Positions 22,637-34,700 of a stretch of DNA of 64,000 nt are shown piece by piece (position 1 is the first letter of the stretch; each line of letters starts with the position of its first letter). The stretch is from Palaemon carinicauda (Eukaryota > Arthropoda > Malacostraca > Decapoda > Palaemonidae): positions 76,572,789 through 76,636,788 of the forward strand of contig NC_090729.1 of NCBI RefSeq assembly GCF_036898095.1. The letters run 5' to 3'. The notes beneath the pieces were generated by a model. The model made no database searches and was not told the DNA's origin. It saw only the letters and a list, made by a program, of their open reading frames with translations. Made by a program: the position numbers and the translations under genes.

Positions 22637-24484
22637 ATGGCTTCTGGTACTTCTGTGGACAAAAACTCAAGTCGAAAAAGAAAGCTTGAAGATGATCATA
22701 GAAAATTTCAAGAAATATGGACAGATAAATATTTCTTTGTGGAAAGCAATGAAAAAAAAAAAATCATTTGCTTGATATGCCAGAATAGTGTGGCCGTTTG
22801 TAAGGAATACAATTTGCAAAGGCATTATCTGACAAAGCACAAGCCTTATGAAAAATTTGTTGGTGAACTAAGAAAGCAGAAAATTTAATCACTAATGCAA
22901 GGTTTTCATGTGCAGAAAAAATATGTTTATTCAGAAAAATAAAGAGGCACAGGACGTAACAGAAGTGAGTTATGAAATTGCAAACCTGATTGCTAAACAT
23001 TCCAAGGCATTTTCAGAGGGGGATTTCATTAAAAAGTGTATTCTACTTGCTGCTCAAAAACTTTCTCCAGATGTTTTGAAAAAGTTTGAGAATATCAGTT
23101 TGAATCGTATGACAGTGCAACGTCGTATTGTTGATTTGTCGGGTGATATAGTAGACCAGTTGAAGGAGAAAAGTAAACAATTTGTGTACTTCTCCCTAGC
23201 CACTGATGAATCTACTGATGTTACATCTACGGCTCAGCTACTTGTATTTGTATGTGGTGTGACAGAGGACTTTTCTATTCATGAGGAACTCGTTGGGCTC
23301 AGTTCATTGAAGGGGCAGACAACTGTTAGTGATTTACTTAATGGACTTTTAGAACAAATTTCAGTAATTGAGTTAGATTTAGACAAGTTAGTAGGAATAT
23401 CAACTGATGGGGCTCCTACAATGATAGGCAAGCAGAATTGATTGGTGCAGCTATTGATTAAACACCTTGGAGAGCAAAAATATGAACTGAAACAATTTCA
23501 TTGCATAATACATCAACAAAATTTGTGTGGAAAAGATTGATTGATTGATTTAAAGTTTTCAGGCATCCTGACAAAAACTGGACTTTGCTCATGTAATGAA
23601 AGTTGTAGTTTCTACAGTCAATTTTATCAAGTCACGCTCAGCTTTGCATCACCGGCAATTCAAGCAATTTCTTGATGAAATTGAAGCAGAATATGGCGAT
23701 TTAGTGTTTTTCACTCAAGTAAGGTGGTTAAGCAGGGGAAATACACTGAAAAGATTTATCAGTCTTCTGGATGAAATTGAGATACTTCTTAATGAAAAGA
23801 ATAAGATGGTACCAGAACTTACAAATGCTGACAGGCTTTGTGATTTGTCATTTCTTGTAGATCTCACAAGTCATTTAAATAACTTGAATCATAAACTTCA
23901 GGGGAATAACCAACTTATTTCTCAGCTAGCCAATTATGTGACAGCTTTCGAACAAAAACTAAAATTGTTTCAGTTACAGATAGTTAAAGGAGAGTTAGGA
24001 CACTTCCCAAATTACAAACTTGTGTGAGAAACACAAAGTATGCAATAGACATGAATATTATGCAGCAAAATTAGGAAAACTTTTGGAGGCCTTTGAGAGC
24101 TGATTTGAGGACCTAAAGAAAGAAGTCAATGATTTGAAGTTGTTCAGCAACCCCTTTTCTGTATCTCCTGATGAAGTAGAATTCGAAGCACAACTCGAAC
24201 TGATTGATCTTCAGAATAATGACAGCCTTCGTACAAAGTATAATGAAGGGGACTTGCTCAACTTTTATAATTGCTTGGCCAAAGATCAGTTTCCTTATTT
24301 GAGAAACAAAGCTGCTATTTATGCAAGCTTATTTGGCTCTACCTACATATGTGAACAAACATTTAGTCTGCTCAACCAGACCAAGTCAAATATTCGTAGC
24401 AGGCTAAGTGATCGAAACCTGCACTCTGTTTTAAGACTGGCAACCACAAATTTCCATCCTAACATAAAAAAAACTTGTACATGA
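22637..24484 (+). pseudogene. Broken hAT-superfamily transposase with BED zinc finger
   Basis: The first frame (22,637-22,888) starts at an ATG and holds a BED-type finger: IWTDKYFF, then CLIC, then HYLTKH. The second (22,908-23,441) carries YFSLATDESTDVTSTAQLLV and KLVGISTDGAPTMIGK, typical of the hAT catalytic core in GTF2IRD2/ZBED-like transposases. Later pieces (23,596-24,027 and 24,134-24,484) give VRWLSRGNTLKRF and the C-terminal dimerisation block CEQTFSLLNQTKSNIRSRLS. At least three frameshifts and several stops separate them. This is a dead DNA transposon, not a host transcription factor. Confidence 0.88.
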
Positions 24485-24639
24485 ATCTCAGTGTCAAAAA
24501 TCTCATTAAAACAAAACAGGTGAGCAACTGTGTTTTTTTTTATCTTTAAACATTCTACAAACTATTTATCATTTCATGTAAAATCTAGTCTAGTGGCCCT
24601 CGACTAGATATATGTTTGATGATGTGGCCCGAGTAGCTC

Positions 24640-24658
24640 AAAAGGTTGTGCACCCCTG
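24640..24658 (-). repeat. Right terminal inverted repeat of the hAT element
   Basis: Read on the minus strand, CAGGGGTGCACAACCTTTT is a typical hAT end, placed ~155 bases after the last transposase block. The neighbouring 24,659-24,666 would be the 8-base target duplication, but its partner was not found. Confidence 0.7.
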
Positions 24659-24895
24659 TATAGATGAATGAAGAGGGTCCGGGCAATGACGATTCCCCTG
24701 CGGCGGCAGAGTTAACGGAAATATGCAGACTTGAAGACCAATGGACCCTAGAGGGAGAGGTCGTTCCCCACGAAGAGGAACTGTGGTGGCCTTGCTACAC
24801 AAGTGTCGTTGTCGTACATCACACACAAAGCACAAACACTGAAAAGAAAACTTACTACATTTCTATACACAAATATATATATAAACAAAGAATGG

Positions 24896-25026
<131 letters not shown>

Positions 25027-25144
25027 AGTATAAGAAAAAGTAAGTGAAAAGATAAAAATTAATGGCAGTCCAAAATAGGCGAGGAGGGAGAGAGGCAACA
25101 ACCGTTCTCGCTCCGAGCCAAAAGTAAAGTGAGCTCAAGCACAG

Positions 25145-25146
25145 GT

Positions 25147-25177
<31 letters not shown>

Positions 25178-25178
25178 G
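25145..25178. repeat. (GT)n followed by an 18-base G run
   Basis: Lies within the terminal repeat, where element E has tgtgtgtgagggggaggagg. The pure G run could form quadruplex structures or be an assembly-sensitive site. Confidence 0.95.
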
Positions 25179-25329
25179 CAGGCTACCCCCCACCCCCCAC
25201 TAACTAGCGATGCAGTAGTAAACCCTCGTTAAAATTTTAATGGCTCGTCATTTCAGCTACGCCGAATGTAATACCTATTAAATAGCGTGGTTTGTATGTC
25301 AGTTATAGAACAAACTAAAGGTCACTCTA

Positions 25330-25910
25330 TTTCCATGTTCAAGTTGTCCACCAGAAAATCCTATCTGGTTGTTTCATTTTCTGTCTAAGGATTAGTCTTG
25401 GGTCATTCAACATCTGGTGTCAAATGTCTACACTTGGTTGTCTGCTTAGTTAATATTCAATGATATATGACCAGTCCACTTATGGTAACTACTGATTTAA
25501 TCTAGTAAGGGCTATATTAGGTGTCCCATGACTAAATCTGGTTGGGACTAATACTTGTGTCTCTCCCTTGTGCTCTACAAAGCTGCTTCTGTATGACAAG
25601 AACGGTACAGTATAAATACCTGGCGTTCACTTTTTAAATTTGGTCGTACTTATGGACGAATGAATGCAGGCAATTGGGAAATATACAAGGAAAGAACAAC
25701 ACATGCACTTTGGCCCTTCAAGGCATACTGAGCATTAAAGCTAGTGCAGCATAATTATTCATACACAGTATGATAAAATACAGGACGGAATTTTATACTG
25801 TACGCTGTACAGCACTGTACTCAGAAACTCCAATGACAGTTTTAAGGTCATCTAGGGTAAAAAGCAGCAGCATCTAAGATAATCAAACTATTGTTCTCTT
25901 GTCTTGGTAG
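25330..25910. other. Unassigned AT-rich DNA
   Basis: No supported gene, RNA gene or named repeat is seen here. Confidence 0.35.
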
Positions 25911-25914
25911 TGTC

Positions 25915-26085
25915 ATAGCCTCTGTACCATGGTCTTCCACTATCTTGGATTAGAGTTCTCTTGCTTAAGGGTACACTCGGGCACACTATTCTATCTTATT
26001 TGTCTTCTTCTTGTTTTGTTATTAAAGTTTTAATAGTTTATATAGGAAATATTTATTTTAATGATGTTAGTGTGGCTATTGTGGT
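25915..26085 (+). mobile_element. 5' leader fragment of the 31.7-kb LINE family
   Basis: Contains agagttctcttgcttaaggg and acactcgggcacactattct, matching the reverse complement of 35,150-35,190. A T-rich stretch and tataggaaatatttatttta follow. It is in plus orientation and no ORF follows, so it is an internally deleted or truncated copy. Confidence 0.6.
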
Positions 26086-26089
26086 CTGA

Positions 26090-27100
26090 TGGTTCTTTCC
26101 CGAATAGAGGAATTCACAAATAGCTAATTTTTGGCCTTGTTTCAAGTCCCCTGATCTCACTACCACTAGCAAGCTAATCTACATATATATCAAGAATTCC
26201 TAGATATGTAAACATTATAGAATTATTTTATCTTTAATGGTTTTTTATTTTATCTATTTCTTTCCCTTGCATCATAATGACCAAAAACTGGGAGTTCATT
26301 TACTCATTACTCAGGTATAGTTACCAATAAATTATTTGCATTGCATTTTCTAATATTCACTTTGCTATGTTCCTCCTTTTCCCGAGGTTCCAGTTCTGCA
26401 AGCCTTTCCTTTTCTCGATGTCTCAAGCTTCTTACTTGGCCTTACTGAGGTGCTGGGGACGGGATTTGACTCCTGCTCCATATTTTCAAAGACAAGAAAG
26501 TCTAGGACATGCTGCGGACACTCTTTGTTCTATGGGACATTCACGTTGGCAGCCGTAACTTCGCACCGTACAAGATATTCTTTACATTTTGGAGGTCAGG
26601 CTCAATCCATGGCTGGTCAAAATTGTCCACCCTGAAATATAGAAATATTTTAATGCATACTGCCTTACATGCCTCCACAAATGTAAATTTCTTAAGACAG
26701 TTTATTAGCTTTTGTGATGTACTAAACAACTATACACAAAAATTAAATAAAAATGGTAAAATCTATCTGAAACATTTCTTAAATCATATTGCCCTTAACT
26801 ATGAGTAAGTGAAAACCTTTGGCATTATATGATGAAAAATACTTTCCAAAGTCTTAAGTACCATAGAAACAACCATCATTTTACATTATACTGAAAGCTA
26901 ATTAGCTACTGTGGATGTGACCTCAAAAAGTTGTATTGGAAGACCAAATTAGTACATAACAAACCCCTGTATGGGCATGTCTTTTATCCCATAAGTGCTG
27001 TATGGTATCCAATTACACATTGGCAAGATCTGTTTGCATACTGGCGCCCGTTTCAGTCAACTAATCTATCTTCCATTACTTGAGACAGAACAGATTTCCA
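26090..27100. other. Unassigned intergenic DNA
   Basis: No coding sequence recognised. The stretch 26,440-26,520 (gctggggacgggatttgact) vaguely recalls a polymerase III B box, but no A box accompanies it. Confidence 0.3.
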
Positions 27101-27104
27101 TAAC

Positions 27105-27435
27105 ATGACAAATTCGAAGATAATTTGTATTTTTCCTAACCATACAAACCTTAGGTATTTACAAAGGGTTATTACTTTTAGCGTAGCTGAAGTGGCGAGC
27201 CAATAGAATTTAACGAGGGTGTATTACCCCCGCGCTAGTTAGCGGGGGGGTAGGGGAGTGGTAGCTAGCTACCCCTCCTCCCCCTCACACACAGGTGAAT
27301 ACTCACTTTCACTTAGAGGTAGGACTTGTCTTGGGGGACAGGGCTGGCGGGCAAATATGTGTAAATAGCTAAGGTTTGTATGGTTAGGAAAAATACAAAT
27401 TATCTTCGAATTTGTCATTTGTTCCGTAACCGAAA
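27105..27435 (-). repeat. Left terminal unit of element E
   Basis: Outer arm 27,105-27,153 and inner arm 27,370-27,418 are exact reverse complements (atgacaaattcgaagataat...). The block between holds the ITR shared with the right end (cgagggtgtattacccccgc). Just after the inner arm, ttgttccgtaaccgaaatac is the reverse complement of the extreme right end. The internal copy therefore records the left-right junction of a circle. Confidence 0.9.
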
Positions 27436-27937
27436 TACAAACCACACTATTTACAAAGAGTGACTTATCCCTTAGGAAGGGTGGAAAGTCCCCAGCCATA
27501 CTGGCTTTGGCTTTACCCGAGGACTCAGAATCCGAGTGAGTCGCACTCGAGAAAAGGAGTCCCTGCACCTCACAAGTTCCTTGCTCCGCAAGGAACCATG
27601 TGGCCTACGTAAGCTTGTGTGTGAAGGAAGAAGTGTGACCCGTCTTAGGCAGTTGACCTGGAGTTCCAGAAGGAACTCTGGGTTAGGACGTTCCCAATAC
27701 CACCTCGTCAGGGTATGGGGGACGCGACAGTATTGACTCAATACTCGGAACACAAGGAAGCATGGTTTACCTGCAGAGGTTCGAGGTCAGCTATGCAGAG
27801 ACCAGGATGCTGCTTCCCCGTAGAGGGGATGATGAAGAAAGAAGTAAGGGCCAGACATACTTCTTTCGTTCATGCAGACTAAAACCTGATAACAATGCCC
27901 TCAACCTTCTGCTACATGTCCAAAAAGGAGCCTGAGG

Positions 27938-28310
27938 TTAGACAAGCTGTTGTGTAGCCACCACAGAGCGATAGAAAATGTATCGAGACTCCTGTGGGTC
28001 ACGCCCTGCAGGAAGCGGGCTGCGAAGGTCATCAGACGCTTCCAGACTCCAGCTTGTAGCACCTGCGTCACAGAGTAGTATTACTCGAAGGCGAGGGACG
28101 TTGCGATGTATCCAACATCGTGCTGTAGGGCGACGGGACGGGGGAGGGTCTGAAGACAGGTCGAGATGAATGTCCTTGAGTCCGGGCTGAAGAGGTATAC
28201 TGGTGACTCTCCCCCCATGTCCTCCTTGTGTTCCCAAATCGGCTGCAACTGAGGCCAAACTGCAGCTGTTCCCAGCGCTAACCTCTCGATTCCTTACTGG
28301 CAAGAAAGAG
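27938..28310 (-). pseudogene. Element E tyrosine recombinase, C-terminal relic
   Basis: The minus strand gives VWKRLMTFAARFLQGVTHRS, then a LDTFSI block and VVATQQLV in shifted frames. This aligns with WKRQTTFTSCYLQEIT of element F and the C-termini of A and C. The residue aligned with the nucleophilic Tyr is Phe here (ARFLQ). Several frameshifts break the rest. Confidence 0.65.
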
Positions 28311-28809
28311 AAGGTCTTGGGACATCACACACAGAATGGAGACTCGAAATCTTGAATGAATCGGACCGAAGGGTCGGGACCCTCAGATTCTGAGTCTAGC
28401 CAACAACTCAGGAGCGAGCCTGAATGTTGCCTTCCCCTCTTCCTTAGAAAGGGGGGAGTAGTAAGAGACCAAGAAGATTGTTTACACACTGGCCATGGCC
28501 AGAGTGAGCAGAAGACCCAAGGCGGAATACAATCCGAGGCCTGTCGTAAAAGGGTCTTGAGAAGATCTCTTAAAGGACTAAAAGTCCGAGCCATGCTCCA
28601 AGTTGGAGGTCTTCCTCCGACTAGGGCAGGGACGATCGTAGCTTCGCATGAGCGAGGATAGATCCAGCGGGCAGGAAAAAGTTATTCCTTTAAGCCTGAA
28701 GGTCAGGGAAAGGCTGAGCGACAGGCTTCATTGCCGAGAGCGGAAAGGAGTTTCCTCCCGCCGAAAGGCAATAAGACCGTTATTGCTGGAGAAGAGGCCT
28801 CACGGGAAG

Positions 28810-30560
28810 AGGTATATCTCCCACGGCACCAACCACCTTAGACTCTTCACTTTGCCTGGGAGACCCTTGTGGATGACTATCGCAGATGACGCGACCTCCG
28901 TACCGCAACTGTAGCGGGTTGTCTCTTCTAGAGGAGGAAGCGTAGTGTCTCCAGGCATGAAGCCGAAGCGACGCCCCGGTTCGGGAGAGATGTCGCAGTG
29001 TGGTTGCTTGAGTAGTCTGCGCCGTGGGAGAAGCTCTCCCGGGAGTTCCGTCAGGGGAAGCAGAGGGTCCAGAAACAGTTCTGCGCATAGTCCCAGTGGA
29101 GCTCTCCCATTGAAAGGTTGACAGACAACCTGGTTTTGTTGAGACCCATTGTCCGCAGACAAAAAGGAGGGAAGACGCAGGCGTCGAAGTTGTCCCACCA
29201 TCACCGGAATGCATCTTGCCAGAGTCTCGGGGTCTGAGACTGGGGGGAAGACTAGCGGAAGCTTGAGGTTCCAAGGTGTCGCGATCAGGTCCCCCAGACC
29301 AGCACTTGCTTGTTACCCAAGGTCAAAGACCCCTAGGTACACTCTCTCTATGAGGCTCTGCTCGGATAGTCTGAGAGAAACATTCCCCTGCCTGGAATGA
29401 GAGAGCCGATGGTGGAATTGAGAGAATCTCAATCATCCCGGTATCTCTACTGCAAGATGTGAAGGTGTGAAAATGCGTCCCCTGCTGGTTAGAATGAAGT
29501 CGACGCGCAACGGGGCGACTTGGCAGGAGCTGTAGGATCTGAAGAGGGGCCAGACTAAGGCCCTTAAGCCTGCCTGAATGATGGAGAGGTATCCTTCAGG
29601 TCTTGACCATAGGCCTGGACCGGAACATGCCCCCCCCCCCTTTTCTTTGACGAGTCCGAGAACCGCATCAAGAATGTGGGGAAAGGACGAGAATATCCAC
29701 TACCATCAAGAGGCTCCATAGGTCAACACCCATTGCAGGTTTAATAGTTCCGCTGGTCCCATAGGGCCAGGGAGTCCGGTTAAACATTGCCTGAAGCCAC
29801 CGGAACTTGGATCGCCCCACATGGAACTTATCCTGAGGCGACCGTTCGGACAATAGACGGGTCAATGAGGAAAGAAGAACTAGGAAACGTTCCAAGGTAG
29901 GGCTGAAAGCTCTGCTTGACTGAGAACAGGTACTGCGACTCTCCTCAGTCTTGCCACAGTCAACCGAAAGGAAGGCTCGGAGGATGTGGTAACAGAATCT
30001 GGCGTCCCCAGGTGGTCACCCATCCAAGTACCGACGTTGCTTAACCTCGCTGGACGGACGAGAAGCGGGGTTTCCAATGTGGTAAGGCGGTTGACTCAAT
30101 ATCATGGCCAGATACTCCAGATGTTGAGGCAGAAGAAGAGAAGGCTCCAAGCAAAATACCATGAGCCCACACTCATGGTCAGCATCCGGAAGCTTGTCCC
30201 GGCGCTGAAGAAGGTCGAAACCCGAGCCTACCGGAGTTGACCAGCCCTCCAAACAGCAGAGGAGGCGGAAGCCTGCACCTGAGCGGCCAAGAGGAAGGCA
30301 GGGAGAGTTCTCTGGGGAAACAAACCTGCTATGCCACGGCGGGATAGCCACACTGTATCATAAGCAGGAATACTTGCAGTCTAGGCTGAATTCGACGAGC
30401 ACCCTGGAAGATGGATGGAATGGAAACTGAAAGTACCCGTCCTTCCGATCCAGGGTTAAAGGAGTCCTGTCGCCTCGTTACCAGTCTGATCGATTCTGCT
30501 GGTCTACGCTGGCCGAAGTTTGTTCGACAAACTTGATCAGGGCTGAGAGGTCGACTATGG
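28810..30560 (-). pseudogene. Element E reverse transcriptase-RNase H relic
   Basis: Near 30,460-30,370 the minus strand reads LDRKDGYFQFPFHPSSRVLV, a mutated polymerase motif A (LDLKDAYFQIPVHPSS in relatives). Further left, blocks resembling the thumb and RNase H regions of element G can be followed, for example around 29,400-29,720, but stops and frameshifts are frequent. Motif C is not readable. Position between gag and recombinase agrees with the DIRS order. Confidence 0.65.
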
Positions 30561-31226
30561 ACATCCCCTCTCAGATCCTTCCTTACAAGAAAGGATCGAC
30601 TGAGGGGGCCGGGGGTGAAGCCGTCGATGATCCTAAGGAAGACCTTCGCCTAAGGTATGGATCATTCTGCCCAACCGGGCAACTCTGCTGACGCTATGGC
30701 ATAGAGGTTCAGAGACACTGAATTCGCTGACAGAGACGGCAGGCGCGATATCCTTGGCTACTCACAGAGATTGTGCGGGAATGGGCATCGGGAAGCTGTC
30801 ATTCAGATGAGTAACCTTAAGCATCCTCCCAGCGAAAAAACCTGCAATCCTAGAGTTCGTGAACTCCTTTTAGGACTATGCCCCCCCGGGGGAGTCTCCC
30901 GTGCCATCTGTTCCTGACAGGAGGAAACTGCAATTGGACACCTTGTCCCAGTTGTCGTAGCCGATAACTTAGGCCGACGTGGTTGAAAGAAAAGGGCGCT
31001 GGAGCCCTGCAGAGTCTGGAAGAAAGCGCCTTGGAGGAGTGAAACCGGAAGTCGATTTACTCCGCACAGCAGCTGTCTAAGTCTCTGTCCTTGGGCACAG
31101 ACAAAACTCTTCTCAAGGATGGAAGGGTGTCTGAGGTCGTCGACCTCCACAGATGAGACACCCGAAGGAAGCCTTCAGTCAGCGCGTCCAGATGGTACAA
31201 CATCGAGCTTGTCCGCAAGTAGATAC

Positions 31227-31700
31227 TTAACGACGAAAGGCCAAGGTGCCTGAGCTCGAGAGGAGGAAAGTACCCTTGATCTTCCTGTAGCTTCCTTGAA
31301 CCAAACCTCGGGCCGTAACCGAGGAGGGAAAGAACCTGGTAAGCTCCCAGAGGAAGAGGTAAGCAGTCACCCCTTGTCCGATGGAGAAATCTTGAACGGA
31401 AAGCCCCCCCGCCAAAAATCCTTCCAGGGTGGGAGAAGGAGAGAGTACTCGTGCAGGAGATGGGACCCTCGAGACCGACCTTTTGGGAACCAACTTCGCC
31501 CTGGGGGAAGTCACCACGAAGTCCACTCCTCTCTTTCTCTTCAGCGTAGGAGAGACAGCCGCTGGTTTGTTACCCTGGCCGCCGAGTGCTGGTTTCATAA
31601 CCCTCATTAACGCCCGTGCCAGCGGACCAAACCATGTCTGCTGCTCCAAGGACACAGAGTCCGAAATCCTCGCTAAGGTGAAAGGGATCGGGCGATCCTT
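31227..31700 (-). pseudogene. Element E gag, part downstream of the LINE insertion
   Basis: An open frame with EQQTWFGPLARALMRVMKPA, a Lys/Arg patch (TLKRKRGVDF) and a Ser/Pro-rich stretch, shared with element G at 17.7-18.05 kb. The LINE tail begins directly upstream, so the first residues (an Asn run from the AAT repeat) belong to the LINE and not to gag. Function as gag is inferred from position and basic composition. Confidence 0.6.
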
Positions 31701-31704
31701 TGGA

Positions 31705-34700
31705 GTATTATTATTATTATTATTATTACTATCCAAGCTACAACCCTAGTTGGAAAAGCAAGATGCTATAAGCCCAGGGGCTCCAACAGGGAAAAATAGC
31801 CCAGTGAGGAAAGGAAATAAGGAAATAAATAAATGAAGAGAACAAATTAACAATAAATCATTCTAAAATAAGAAACAATGTCAAAACAGACATGTCATAT
31901 AATAAACTATCAACAACATCAAAAACAAATATGTCATAAATAAACTATAAAAAGACTATGTCCGCCTGGTCAACAAAAAAGCATTTGCTCCAACTTTGAA
32001 CTTTTGAAGTTCTACTGATTCAACCACCCGATTAGGAAAATCATTCCACAACTTGGTCACAGCTGGAATAAAACTTCTAGAGTACTGCGTAGTATTGAGC
32101 CTCGTGATGGAGAAGGCCTGGCTATTAGAATTAACTGCCTGCCTAGTATTACGAACAGGATAGAATTGTCCAGGGAGATCTGAATGTAAAGGATGGTCAG
32201 AGTTGTGAAAAATCTTATGCAACATACATAATGAACTAATTGAACGACGGTGCCAGAGATTAATATCTAGATCAGGAATAAGAAATTTAATAGACCGTAA
32301 GTTTCTGTCCAACAAATTAAGATGAGAATCAGCAGCTGAACACCAGACAGGAGAACAATACTCAAAACAAGGTAGAATGAAAGAATTAAAACACTTCTTC
32401 AGAATAGATTGATCACCGAAAATCTTGAAAGACTTTCTCAATAAGCCTATTTTTTGTGAAATTGAAGAAGACACAGACCTTATATGTTTCTCAAAAGTAA
32501 ATTTACTGTCGAGAATCACACCTAAAATTTTGAAAGAGTCATACATATTTAAAGAAACATTATCAATACTGAGATCCGGATGTTGAGGAACCACCGTCCT
32601 TGACCTACTTACAATCATACTTTGAGTTTTGTTAGGATTCAACTTCATACCCCATAATTTGCACCATGCACTAATTCTAGCTAAATCTCTATTAAGGGAT
32701 TCACCAACCCTAGATCTACATTCAGGGGATGGAATTGATGCAAAGAGAGTAGCATCATCTGCATATGCAACAAGCTTGTTTTCTAGGCCAAACCACATGT
32801 CATGTGTATATAGTATGAAAAGTAATGGGCCAAGAACACTACCCTGTGGAACACCGGATATCACATTCCTATAATCACTATGGTGCCCATCAACAACAAC
32901 TCTTTGAGATCTATTACTTAAAAAATCAATAATAATGCTAAGAAACGACCCACCCACTCCCAACTGTTTCAGTTTGAAAACAAGGGCCTCATGATTAACA
33001 CGGTCAAAGGCAGCACTAAAATCAAGGCCAATCATACGAACTTCCCGACCACAATCAAGGGATTTCTGTACAGCATTGGAGATTGTAAGAAGGGCATCAC
33101 ATGCTCCAAGGCCTTTACGAAAACCAAATTGCAAACTAGGGAAGAGATGATTACCTTCAGCAAACCTATTAAGACGTTTTGCCAGAAGACGTTCAAAAAC
33201 TTTAGATAATATGGGAGTTATGGAAATTGGGCGGTAATCAGTGGGATTTGAGCTACCACAAACACATTTACATAGAGGAGTAACATTACCAATTCTCCAA
33301 CTAGTGCTAAAAGCTCCTCTTCTTGCTAACTTGCGCAAAATAACAGATAACTTTGGAGCTAAGAAATCTGCTGTCTTTATAAAAAACAAAGGAAAAATAC
33401 CATTTGGGTCTACACCTCCATAAGCATCAAGGTCCATCAACAGAGCTTTAATCTCACGAGATCGAAAAGCTAAACTAGTTAGTTTAGCCTCAGGAAAACA
33501 GGAATGAGGAAGTTCAAGTTTTTCATTACTCTGTTTACTGTCAAAAACATCAGCCAAAAGGGTTGCCTTTTCCTTTGGACAGTGAGTGACTGAGCCATCT
33601 GGTTTAAGTAAAGGAGGAACTGTTGCATCTACACCAAAGAGTGCAGATTTAAGGGTAGACCACCATTTATGTTCCTGAGTTGTACCAGAAAGGGTTTCTT
33701 TTATGGTTAAATTGTACTCCTTTTCAGTTGAGGCATAAACTCTCTGAGCAAAAGCTCGAAGCTGAGTATAGTTGTTCCAGGTCAAATCTGATCTGTTACC
33801 CTTCCAAAGTTGATAGGCCTCCTGCTTCTCCAAAAAAGCACGTCTACAATCATCATTGAACCACGGTTTGTCCTTCACTCGGTACCTTAGCACACGAGAA
33901 GGGATACGCCTATCAATTATGTTGACTAAATTCTCATTCAAAGGGACAACAGGATCTACACTATTATATAATTGTGACCAATTCAAGAACAAAAGATCAT
34001 GTAAAATCCCATTCCAGTCTGCTTGGGATTTCATATAAATTTTACAAGAATATGATATATCAGGGACAGGCTGCTCAGTCTTCACTAATAATGAAATCAA
34101 GGCATGATCAGATGTCCCGACTGGAGAACCAACCTTACCAGTTATAACGCCAGGGGAGTCAGTGTATACAAGGTCCAAGCAATTACCAGACCTGTGAGTA
34201 GCTTCATTTATGATTTGCTCACAGCCTGATTCAGAGGCAAAGTCTAAAGCTCTTAAGCCATGGCGATCGGTAGGAGAGATAGAACTTAACCACTCCCTAT
34301 GGTGAGCATTAAAATCACCAACAAAGACAAAAGAAGCCTTTCTATCATCTTCTTGTATCTTAGCCATAATGGTAAGAAGACAATCAAAGATAGAATCATC
34401 CATGTCTGGATTCCGGTAGATCGAACATAAATAAAAGTTGTTATGCCTGCCACAAACTTTTATTACCTGAATCTCATGACATCCACATTGATAGCAGGAC
34501 TTATGAGAAGCAGGGTACTCGGTCCTAATATACACCGCCATTCCCCTGGCCCTAGGGATGGCATCACGTTTCAACATTATTGGCTTCTTAAAACCAGTTA
34601 TAAGGAGCTCAGATGAGTGCCTCATATTAGAAACCAAAGTTTCTGAGCACAAAAGAATATCATACTGTCTGGACGCAACTGTAAGGTCTTGGATATTTGC

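Noticed and set aside
22637..24484. Host gene of the GTF2IRD2/ZBED type
   Set aside because: Frameshifts, stops and a hAT terminal repeat show a dead transposon, not a domesticated gene.
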